A DNA stretch of 8,362 bases, from NCBI GenBank assembly GCA_002305445.1, contig DBRA01000037.1, positions 4,708 through 13,069 on the forward strand, in the 5' to 3' direction. This stretch comes from Clostridiales bacterium UBA1380 (GTDB lineage: Bacteria; Bacillota; Clostridia; Oscillospirales; CAG-272). Shown piece by piece: positions 1 through 6,064 of the stretch. The position numbers and the translations under genes are program-made. Within the stretch, counting starts at the first letter, position 1. Each line of letters begins with the position of its first letter. Below the pieces are notes generated by a model. It was given only the letters and a program-made list of their open reading frames with translations, did not search any database and was not told where the DNA came from.

Positions 1-2
1 TG

Positions 3-827
3 ACCTGGTTCTGCCATCCCGCAGATACATACCTTCAGAACTACTACCACGGCATAAAGAATTCAGCGCCAAGGCGGGAGGCCGTCGTTACACTGGGCAT
101 GCTCGCCGCATACGACACGCTTCCCGAGGATAAAAAGCAGGGCGGATCATTTATAAGGCTCTCGCATGACGGCGGCGTCACATGGGGCGAGACGATAAAG
201 GTGCCGGTATCCTCCCCGCACGGGCCGTCTCTGCTCCCCGACGGAAGGCTGCTGTATCTCGGCAAGGAGATGTACTCGGACAGCGACGAGGCGGACAAAC
301 GCGCGATCCTTGCATATGAGAGCACCGACGGCGGAGAGTCTTGGCACAGGCTCGGGAGAGTGCCGCTGCCCGAAGGCACCGTGCTCGACAACTTCCATGA
401 GCCGCACGTCATAGGCCTGCCGGACGGCACACTGCTCGGCGCGATCCGCGCGGAAGGCGCCGGTATCGAAGGCGGATTTACGGTCTACTTCTGCCGCTCC
501 GACGACGGCGGCAGGACATGGAGCGTCCCGCAGCCTTCCGGCATCTGCGGCTCGCCGCCGCATCTGATGATGCACTCGTCAGGAGCGCTTATCTGCACCT
601 TCGGACGGCGCACAACACCGTTCGGCGAGCGTGCGGTCGTCAGCTACGACTGCGGCAAGACCTGGGAAGACGAGTACGTGCTCAGCGACGATGCGCCCGA
701 CGCAGACATGGGCTATCCGTCAACCGTCGAACTGTCGGACGGATCGCTGCTCACGGTGTACTATCAAAAATATACGGGCGACAGAAAATGCTCGATCCTT
801 CAAACGCGGTGGAGACTTAAGAAGTGA
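3..827 (+). CDS. Sialidase-family (BNR/Asp-box) protein, 5' partial
   Basis: The frame is open from the left edge, so the start lies outside the window; 274 residues and the TGA stop at 825-827 are visible. The first in-window ATG at 99 is not the real start, because recognisable sequence (TWFCHPADTY) precedes it in frame. Four Asp boxes (S-x-D-x-G-x-x-W) mark blades of a beta-propeller: SHDGGVTW (162-185), STDGGESW (321-344), SDDGGRTW (498-521) and SYDCGKTW (642-665). The tail, GYPSTVELSDGSLLTVYY then TRWRL, resembles the end of the BNR_2 sialidase-like family. Family members cleave or bind terminal sialic acid or related sugars on glycans. The N-terminal part with the arginine motif (FRIP-like) is not in view, so true sialidase activity cannot be confirmed and another propeller glycosidase is possible. 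A strong terminator follows 60 bases downstream, so this is the end of a transcription unit. Confidence 0.85.
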   Translation, partial: TWFCHPADTYLQNYYHGIKNSAPRREAVVTLGMLAAYDTLPEDKKQGGSFIRLSHDGGVTWGETIKVPVSSPHGPSLLPDGRLLYLGKEMYSDSDEADKRAILAYESTDGGESWHRLGRVPLPEGTVLDNFHEPHVIGLPDGTLLGAIRAEGAGIEGGFTVYFCRSDDGGRTWSVPQPSGICGSPPHLMMHSSGALICTFGRRTTPFGERAVVSYDCGKTWEDEYVLSDDAPDADMGYPSTVELSDGSLLTVYYQKYTGDRKCSILQTRWRLKK

Positions 828-887
828 AGCAGGGCAAGCGCATTACAGCCTTATCATTTCATTAAAAAGTTATCATGAGTTTTTCCG

Positions 888-918
888 CGGCGCATCGGTT
901 TCGATGCGCCGTATTTTT
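888..918 (+). terminator. Rho-independent terminator of the sialidase-family gene
   Basis: A perfect 10-bp stem (CGGCGCATCG at 888-897 with its complement at 902-911) closes a four-base GTTT loop and is followed by TATTTTT. It lies 60 bases after the sialidase-family stop codon on the same strand. Confidence 0.92.
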
Positions 919-992
919 CTGCCATAATCCGTAAACAAACGGGACATGTCCGCATATAATGCATAAAAGGATGATGGCAAAGAATAAAACGC

Positions 993-1021
993 TTGATTTA
1001 ATATGGATGTTGTGCTATAAT
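993..1021 (+). promoter_or_regulatory. Sigma-A type promoter for the G5/3D protein gene
   Basis: TTGATT (993-998) and a perfect TATAAT (1016-1021) are separated by exactly 17 bases, and the -10 box carries the TG extension (TGC at 1013-1015). Predicted transcription starts near 1028, giving a leader of about 150 bases before the ATG at 1177. The preceding terminator makes this the likely main promoter of that gene. Confidence 0.8.
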
Positions 1022-1176
1022 ATACCGAGCCGATGGCGGGTGTGCGCTTTGCACATGAAGCGGCCGCAACGGCGGATATGTATGAGTAATATTGCACAGT
1101 GATACGCTCATAAAAATTAACGAACGTCGACGACGTTATGCTATTATAGCGCCGCCGGCGCCGACGGGAGTTTTTT
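1022..1176 (+). other. Long foldable 5' leader of the G5/3D gene
   Basis: The roughly 150 bases between the promoter and the ATG contain several short hairpins: TGTGC/GCACA (1041-1055), GCCG/CGGC (1063-1073), the near-palindrome at 1123-1137, and GCGCC/GGCGC (1149-1161). The last sits just upstream of the GGGAG ribosome binding site (1166-1170), which is followed by six T and the ATG. A leader this long with a hairpin beside the ribosome binding site could be regulatory, but I do not recognise a known riboswitch class. No convincing small ORF is visible in it. Confidence 0.35.
1123..1137. promoter_or_regulatory. 15-nt palindrome, possible operator
   Basis: AACGTCG at 1123-1129 and its exact complement CGACGTT at 1131-1137 flank a single A. 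The palindrome directly precedes a second extended -10-like sequence, TGCTATTAT (1139-1147), which lacks a convincing -35 box (TTAACG lies 19 bases upstream). The placement suits an operator for a secondary promoter, but a chance palindrome in GC-rich DNA cannot be excluded. Confidence 0.3.
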
Positions 1177-2331
1177 ATGGATCAATTCGGATACGGTAAG
1201 AGGAAACGAAACACTGACAGGCGGGCCCTTGCCGAACTCACCGAAATCAGTAAATCGACCTCGGCCTACGCCGAAAAGCACACAGGCATAAAAAAGGCGG
1301 CGACATACGCGCTGATAATATGCGCGCTTGCCGTAACGGTTGGCATCGCGTCCGCGCTGTACGCGCCGATGCGCGCGCGGTCATACGAAAAGATGGCGCC
1401 GGACTGGACGCCGTCCACATCGGCCGACACCGAGGCAGAAGACGTCATCACCGTAATGCGGCAGGTGCCGGACGAAATTTTCAACGCATCGCCTGAGACG
1501 ACGGAAATTATAGCAGCCGCGCTCGAGGACGATGAGGACGACGGCGGTACGATAATCGGCGAATACGTTGCCGCGAAATACTTGGCGCCGCCTCAGGCGG
1601 AGGATAGAAGGTACACGGTCGAGCTCAGTTTTTACGGCGGTGATACGATTACGATCGACACGCCGCCGATCACCGTAGGCGAACTGCTCGACTCCCTCGA
1701 CATCGAGATAAACGAGAACCAGCAGCTGCGCCTTCCGCTCGACAGCATGATACGGGACGACATGACGATCGAAGTGGATTCGGTCACGACATCAACTTCA
1801 ACCGAGACAAAGGCGATACCGTACGGCATTAAATATGAAGACGTCATAACCATACCGCGCGGCACGACAAAGCTTGTTTCGGCAGGGCAGAACGGCGAAA
1901 CTACATATTACTACGCGGATGAGTATGTCAACGGCGAACTTGTGTCCCATACTCTGACCGGCGAAAAGGTCACGAAATATCCCGTCGACGCGGTCTACAA
2001 GCGCGGCGTCGGCGGTACCGTAACAGGCGCCGACGGAGTGACGAGGAGCTTCTCGTACATGATACAGGTGACCGCGACGACATACACCGGCGGCGGATAT
2101 ACGTATACGGGCCGCCCCGCCACGGAAGCGGTCATAGCTGTCGACCCTCGGGTAATCCCTCTCAATACGAAGGTATACGTCAAAGGAAATTACGGCGACT
2201 TCGGCGTCAGAGTCGCAGCCGATATCGGCGGCGGAATAAAGGGGAACATCATCGACGTTTATCTCGATGAGACAAACCCGAAATTTGCTTCGTTCGGCCT
2301 GCGCCGAATGTACGTCTACATACTTGACTGA
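1177..2331 (+). CDS. Membrane-anchored G5 and 3D domain cell-wall protein (YabE-like)
   Basis: A 384-residue protein that starts at ATG 1177, six bases after a GGGAG ribosome binding site. A basic N-terminus is followed by one hydrophobic segment (about 41-63) with no clear cleavage site, so a signal anchor is likely. Next come an acidic linker (about 80-125), a DUF348-like module (about 147-200, containing ITVGELLDSLDI), a G5-like domain (about 203-275) and a C-terminal 3D domain (about 297-383). The three aspartates that name the 3D domain are present: D323 in AVDPRVIPL, D349 in AADIGG and D360 in IIDVYL, with the typical GGGIKG loop. The arrangement resembles Bacillus YabE and related Rpf/Sps-type wall proteins, which are thought to act as muralytic enzymes on the glycan strand outside the membrane. 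Family YabE proteins often carry more than one DUF348 repeat; only one is clear here. Monocistronic: own promoter and terminator. Confidence 0.9.
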   Translation: MDQFGYGKRKRNTDRRALAELTEISKSTSAYAEKHTGIKKAATYALIICALAVTVGIASALYAPMRARSYEKMAPDWTPSTSADTEAEDVITVMRQVPDEIFNASPETTEIIAAALEDDEDDGGTIIGEYVAAKYLAPPQAEDRRYTVELSFYGGDTITIDTPPITVGELLDSLDIEINENQQLRLPLDSMIRDDMTIEVDSVTTSTSTETKAIPYGIKYEDVITIPRGTTKLVSAGQNGETTYYYADEYVNGELVSHTLTGEKVTKYPVDAVYKRGVGGTVTGADGVTRSFSYMIQVTATTYTGGGYTYTGRPATEAVIAVDPRVIPLNTKVYVKGNYGDFGVRVAADIGGGIKGNIIDVYLDETNPKFASFGLRRMYVYILD

Positions 2332-2334
2332 TAT

Positions 2335-2363
2335 AAAAAAACGGACGCTGTGCGTCCGTTTTT
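2335..2363. terminator. Bidirectional terminator between convergent genes
   Basis: The stem CGGACGC/GCGTCCG (2342-2348 with 2352-2358) closes a TGT loop. It is flanked by seven A on the left and five T on the right, so both strands end in a U-run. It starts three bases after the stop of the 3D gene and lies 22 bases beyond the stop of the flippase gene on the minus strand, serving both. Confidence 0.92.
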
Positions 2364-2385
2364 CATCTCAGATGCGCTTATTATG

Positions 2386-3957
2386 TCATGCGGCGGAGCC
2401 GGCCTTTACTTTGCGCCGAACGTCTGTTATCATATATACGATGACAAACAGCCCTGCCGTAAGGACAATTTCAAAGACGAACGGAAAGATGCCAGCGTCG
2501 CGCGGCACCGACATAAACGAGATCGCGGAGCAGACGGCGGCGATAACGGCCGGTTTGATGAACCACATGACGTCGGCGCGGATATCGGTTATCTTCAGCA
2601 GCCGGACAATGCTCAGAATCGCGTTCAGTATTTCGCCGAAAATAATCGTTATAAGGTAACCCGTGATGCCGAATGCAGGCACGAGAATCACGACAAGCAC
2701 GACAGATACAGCCGCGTCTATTATATTGACGATCATTGAGTAAACCTGCTGGCCGAGTCCCTTCAGCATCGCGTCCGTCGCGCTGTCGAGGTACATGACG
2801 GGCACTATGGGAGCGATGAGCCGTATGTATGTGCCCACCTCGGCGTTTGAGTAAAATATACTGCCGAAATCATACGCAAAAGTGAAAAATATGCTTGACG
2901 CAAGCGTCGCAAACGCGATGACGAAGCGGTAAATCTGAGCGCCGGATTCGGCGATGCGCTTTCTGTCGCCGAGCGCGTTTGCCTCCGCCGTCTCGGGAAC
3001 GAGAAGCGTCGATATGGCGCCGGTGATCGCCGCAGGGAAGAGCAGCACCGGCAGCGCCATGCCGTGCAGCGCGCCGTATGACGAAAGCGCCGTCGACGCG
3101 TCCTTGCCGGTTTTACGCAACCCCCACGGAACCGCGATGTGCTCCACCGTCAAAAGCGCGCTTCGCGCGTATGACGCCGTCGCGACCGGCAGCGCTATAT
3201 GAGCCACGTCGATAAGCGGATTGCTCTTCGATTTGTAAATGCTGCGGCGGGATGTTACGCAGTTTTCGTCGCGGACTCTGTTTCTGTAGTCGAAGACGAA
3301 CATAACGGCGGCGAGTGTGAGCGTGAACAGCTCCGCGGCGAGCGAACCGCCTACGACGGCGCAAACCGACCGCTCAGTCGACGATGTGCCTATAATGTTC
3401 AGCGCCGCGCTTGTGACACCGATTCTGACTAACATTTCGATGCATTGGCAAAGCGCGTTCTTCCATATCTTCCGCACGCCGGTGAAGTAGCCCGAGAGCG
3501 CGGAGGTGAGCGATATAGGTATCAGCCCCGCGGACATGATGCGAAGCGGTGCGATAGTCCGCGCGTCGGCAAGAATCGTCCCTCCGATATATGCGGACGA
3601 TAAAAACAGACCCAAGAATGCGACCGTCGAGAAGCACAGAGAGTACGCAAGACAGCCGCCGAGCGATCTGCGCAGCTTGACACAGTCGCCGAGCGCCGTC
3701 GAATCCGCCGACAGCCGTACCGCCGCGAGCCCGACGCCGGAGTGCGCTATGGTCGACGCAAAGCCGTACACGGAGAACGCGAGCGTCATAAGCCCCATAC
3801 CCTCCGCGCCGAGCTTGCCCGACAGGTAGATGTTCCAGCCGAGCGCGACGGCGCGCAGAGCGACGGATATTATAGAAAAACCGGCGGCGTCCTTGATGAA
3901 TTTCGGCCGCAGCCCTTTGTTTAACTGCTTATTTGAAACTGCCATATTATAATACAT
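2386..3957 (-). CDS. SpoVB-like polysaccharide/lipid flippase (MATE/MOP superfamily)
   Basis: A polytopic membrane protein of 523 residues from the chosen start, close to the roughly 520 usual for SpoVB. Many hydrophobic helices run through its length, in the pattern of the 14-helix MOP (flippase) superfamily. Family-like features include the N-terminal KFIKDAAGFSIISVALRAV, the segment SGYFTGVRKIWKNALCQCIEM, LVPETAEANALGD mid-protein, and YLDSATDAMLKGLGQQ. SpoVB and its relatives MurJ and YtgP move lipid-linked cell-wall or polysaccharide precursors across the membrane; SpoVB serves spore cortex synthesis. A longer frame reaches ATG 3990 but has no ribosome binding site; ATG 3957 follows AAGGGA at 3972-3967 with nine bases of spacing, and ATG 3945 has none. 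It is a single gene, divergent from the SLH-serpin. Assignment to SpoVB rather than another polysaccharide flippase rests on remembered similarity, so no symbol is given. Confidence 0.85.
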   Translation of the reverse strand: MYYNMAVSNKQLNKGLRPKFIKDAAGFSIISVALRAVALGWNIYLSGKLGAEGMGLMTLAFSVYGFASTIAHSGVGLAAVRLSADSTALGDCVKLRRSLGGCLAYSLCFSTVAFLGLFLSSAYIGGTILADARTIAPLRIMSAGLIPISLTSALSGYFTGVRKIWKNALCQCIEMLVRIGVTSAALNIIGTSSTERSVCAVVGGSLAAELFTLTLAAVMFVFDYRNRVRDENCVTSRRSIYKSKSNPLIDVAHIALPVATASYARSALLTVEHIAVPWGLRKTGKDASTALSSYGALHGMALPVLLFPAAITGAISTLLVPETAEANALGDRKRIAESGAQIYRFVIAFATLASSIFFTFAYDFGSIFYSNAEVGTYIRLIAPIVPVMYLDSATDAMLKGLGQQVYSMIVNIIDAAVSVVLVVILVPAFGITGYLITIIFGEILNAILSIVRLLKITDIRADVMWFIKPAVIAAVCSAISFMSVPRDAGIFPFVFEIVLTAGLFVIVYMITDVRRKVKAGSAA

Positions 3958-3966
3958 CTTGACATA

Positions 3967-3972
3967 TCCCTT
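3967..3972 (-). promoter_or_regulatory. Ribosome binding site that decides the flippase start
   Basis: On the minus strand AAGGGA lies nine bases before ATG 3957. Neither the upstream ATG 3990 nor the downstream ATG 3945 has a comparable site. A TATGAT at 3991-3986 could be a -10 box, which would also place ATG 3990 outside the transcript, but no good -35 box accompanies it. Confidence 0.55.
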
Positions 3973-4102
3973 CGTGCAGCCGTTTATCATAATTACGCGA
4001 GCGGCGTATTAATATATGACAAATCTGGAACAAAAATGCTTGCATAACGTCGGTAATTGCTGAAGGAATAACGCTGTAATATATTATGGAAGGATAACAG
4101 AG

Positions 4103-5902
4103 ATGAAGATCAATCGCATCCTGACAATTCTGCTGCTTGCAGCCATGACGCTCGCGGTATTCTCATATGCCGCGGATACAGGTAGAATCCCAAAATTCGA
4201 CGAGGACAAGACGTCCGCGAATAATGCTTCTGCGGACCGGTTTTCGCTGACGGCCGTTCATTCCGACTGGGCTGCGGACGAGCTGATGAGAGCCGGAGGA
4301 GAAGGCCTCATACTCGTCGACATCGGCGACGATTTAACTCAGCCGATAACACGGCTGCTGTTCTGCGAGGAGCTCGCCGTCATGCTCGACAGATTGGGTA
4401 AGCTGCCCGAAGCTGACGCACCGAACCCCCCTATCTTCACCGATGTCCAAAACGGGAGCATCGACCGCCTTTACATGATCGGCGTGGTGAAGGGCGTATC
4501 CGACACTGAGTTCGCGCCCGAACGGCTCATCACGCGCGAGGAGGCCGCGGTCTTTCTCAGCCGCACAGCTTCTTATTTAAAGACATGCATACCTGAGATT
4601 GCGGACGACTACCCATACACCGACTACGATGATATTTCAGAGTGGGCGCTCGACGACGTGCGCGATATGTTCGCTGCCGGAATCATGGTCGGCGTGGGCG
4701 GCGGCAGGTTCTCGCCGGCTGAAAACTACACGAAGGAGCAGGCGGTGATTACGATTCTGCGTATGCGCGACTATTATCAGAATGCGAAGTCGCACGAAAC
4801 CGCTGCAGGCAGCCTGTCAAAGCGCATCGCCGCGGAGATGGGCGACGGCGGCAACTGGTGCGTTTCGCCGTTCTCGATTCGCTGCGCGCTCGCGCTCGCG
4901 GCAAACGGCGCTGCCGGCGACACAAAGTCGCAGATACTGGCCGCGGCTGGAATCACCAACCTCGAAGCGTTTAATAAATCCGCCGAAGGGCTCATTTCGC
5001 TGTACGAAGGCGGTAAATCCATAACGCTCGAGATCGCCGATTCGCTCTGGATAAACACGAGCCGCTCCGAAGGAATCAGATTCAGCGATGCGTACGTGTC
5101 GCTCGTCGGAAAATATTTCGGCGCGACCTCCGAAACCGTCGAAGACACCGATGCGGTTGAGAGGGTCAACGCATGGACCGCGGAAAAAACGCACGATAAA
5201 ATAAAAGAGATAATATCCGATCCCGACTTTGCGGCGCTGCTCGCGAACGCGGTCTATTTCAAGGGCGCGTGGGCGGATCAGTTCTCGACCTATGACACGA
5301 CGAAGGCCGATTTCATTGAAGCGGACGGCACAAAGAAGCAGATCTACTTTATGAACCGCACAGGAGATTACAACGTATATATCGGTGACGATTACAAGGC
5401 GATCGAGCTGCCGTTTACAAACACATACAACGGCGCGAACTTTTCGCTTGAATCGGAGGACGGCAAGTCCGTATCCATGTTCATACTTATCGGCGGCTAC
5501 GGTGACGTTGAGGACGCCGTCGCCAATACGGTGTTCAAAAGCAAAAAGGTCGAACTTTCGATACCGAAGTTCCGCATCGAGTCGTCGCTCAATATGACCG
5601 GCGCGCTTAAAAAATGGGGTATGACGGACGCTTTCAACGAAAAGAAGGCCGACTTCGCGCCGATGTTCGACAGCGGCAACATGTATGTCTCTGACGTGCT
5701 GCACAAGACGTACATCGACGTCGCGGAAACAGGCGCCGAGGCGGCGGCGGTGACGGCTGTTATCATGAAAGTCACGTCATTCATTCCGTCCGAGGAAAGC
5801 GAGACCGTCGTTTTCAAAGCCGACGAACCGTTCACGTATGTACTGCGCGAGAATAACTCCGGCGAGATCCTTTTTGTCGGTCAATATAACAAAGCACAGT
5901 GA
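4103..5902 (+). CDS. Secreted SLH-anchored serpin (protease inhibitor)
   Basis: A 599-residue protein that starts at ATG 4103, eight bases after GGAAGGA (4088-4094). A signal peptide (about 1-23: short basic start, hydrophobic ILLLAAMTLAVF, then SYAADTG) leads into about three S-layer-homology modules: roughly 53-98 (weakest), 111-158 and 172-225. Their wall-binding TRAE-like motifs appear as ITRLLF, ITREEA and YTKEQA. SLH modules bind pyruvylated wall polymers, so the protein is probably held on the cell surface. Residues about 236-599 form a full-length serpin with CVSPFSI (253-259), the hallmark NAVYFKGAW (382-390), VELSIPKF (483-490) and a C-terminal ILFVGQY. The hinge of the reactive loop, ETGAEAAAVTA (542-552), keeps the small alanines needed for strand insertion, which argues for an inhibitory serpin that traps proteases. 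Counting from P15 (G544) puts P1-P1' at T558-S559, but the loop is about five residues longer than in alpha-1-antitrypsin, so P1 is uncertain (M555 and K556 are nearby alternatives). No terminator follows. Confidence 0.93.
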   Translation: MKINRILTILLLAAMTLAVFSYAADTGRIPKFDEDKTSANNASADRFSLTAVHSDWAADELMRAGGEGLILVDIGDDLTQPITRLLFCEELAVMLDRLGKLPEADAPNPPIFTDVQNGSIDRLYMIGVVKGVSDTEFAPERLITREEAAVFLSRTASYLKTCIPEIADDYPYTDYDDISEWALDDVRDMFAAGIMVGVGGGRFSPAENYTKEQAVITILRMRDYYQNAKSHETAAGSLSKRIAAEMGDGGNWCVSPFSIRCALALAANGAAGDTKSQILAAAGITNLEAFNKSAEGLISLYEGGKSITLEIADSLWINTSRSEGIRFSDAYVSLVGKYFGATSETVEDTDAVERVNAWTAEKTHDKIKEIISDPDFAALLANAVYFKGAWADQFSTYDTTKADFIEADGTKKQIYFMNRTGDYNVYIGDDYKAIELPFTNTYNGANFSLESEDGKSVSMFILIGGYGDVEDAVANTVFKSKKVELSIPKFRIESSLNMTGALKKWGMTDAFNEKKADFAPMFDSGNMYVSDVLHKTYIDVAETGAEAAAVTAVIMKVTSFIPSEESETVVFKADEPFTYVLRENNSGEILFVGQYNKAQ

Positions 5903-6011
5903 ATCTGACTGCTGCAATTTCTTAAAATAAAAATAATAATAAAAAATGTTGAATATTGCGAAACTTATATGAAAATATTTAATCAGACTTATGGAAAATC
6001 GAATCAGTATA

Positions 6012-6020
6012 TGTTATAAT
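6012..6020 (+). promoter_or_regulatory. Extended -10 promoter of the BTAD regulator gene
   Basis: TGTTATAAT combines a perfect TATAAT (6015-6020) with the TG extension at 6012-6013. No good -35 box is present (TGGAAA sits 17 bases upstream), which is usual when the extended -10 compensates. The predicted start is near 6027, about 38 bases before the TTG start codon. Confidence 0.65.
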
Positions 6021-6024
6021 AATT

Positions 6025-6038
6025 CATAATTTATTATG
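6025..6038. promoter_or_regulatory. Inverted repeat at the transcription start, candidate operator
   Basis: CATAAT (6025-6030) and ATTATG (6033-6038) are exact complements separated by TT. The repeat begins five bases after the -10 box and covers the predicted start point, the classic site for a repressor or for autoregulation. In AT-rich DNA a six-base repeat can arise by chance. Confidence 0.3.
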
Positions 6039-6064
6039 TTTATCGATTTGCGGAGGAAAGTCTT

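Larger units (their letters stand above)
5903..6064. other. AT-rich gap between serpin and regulator genes
   Basis: These 162 bases are strongly AT-rich, with runs of A around 5924-5946, in contrast to the GC-rich flanking genes. No GC stem with a U-run follows the serpin stop, so the serpin transcript may read through or end by another route. The right half carries the regulator's promoter, an inverted repeat and its ribosome binding site. A-tracts upstream of the -10 box could act as an UP-like element. Confidence 0.5.

Noticed and set aside
147..575. Minus-strand open frame of 142 codons opposite the sialidase-family gene
   Set aside because: The plus strand carries four Asp boxes; the opposing product is an arginine-rich shadow.
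1022..1176. c-di-AMP (ydaO/yuaA) riboswitch ahead of a wall-hydrolase gene
   Set aside because: The genetic context fits, but I could not find the conserved sequence blocks of that class in the leader.
3958..3990. Eleven-residue N-terminal extension of the flippase from ATG 3990
   Set aside because: There is no ribosome binding site before it, while ATG 3957 has one and gives a family-typical length.
3958..4102. Divergent promoters between the flippase and the serpin
   Set aside because: Several TA-rich boxes (TATGAT on the minus strand, TAATAT at 4077-4082 and TTGCAT at 4040-4045 on the plus strand) exist, but none pairs with a partner at proper spacing, so no promoter is called.
4817..5704. 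Long open frame of 295 codons on the minus strand
   Set aside because: It lies wholly within the serpin gene, is arginine-rich and low in recognisable motifs, and is explained by the codon bias of the plus-strand gene.
5882..5945. Terminator after the serpin gene
   Set aside because: Only a four-base CAGT/ACTG pairing followed by an A-rich run is present; there is no stable stem or U-run on the plus strand.
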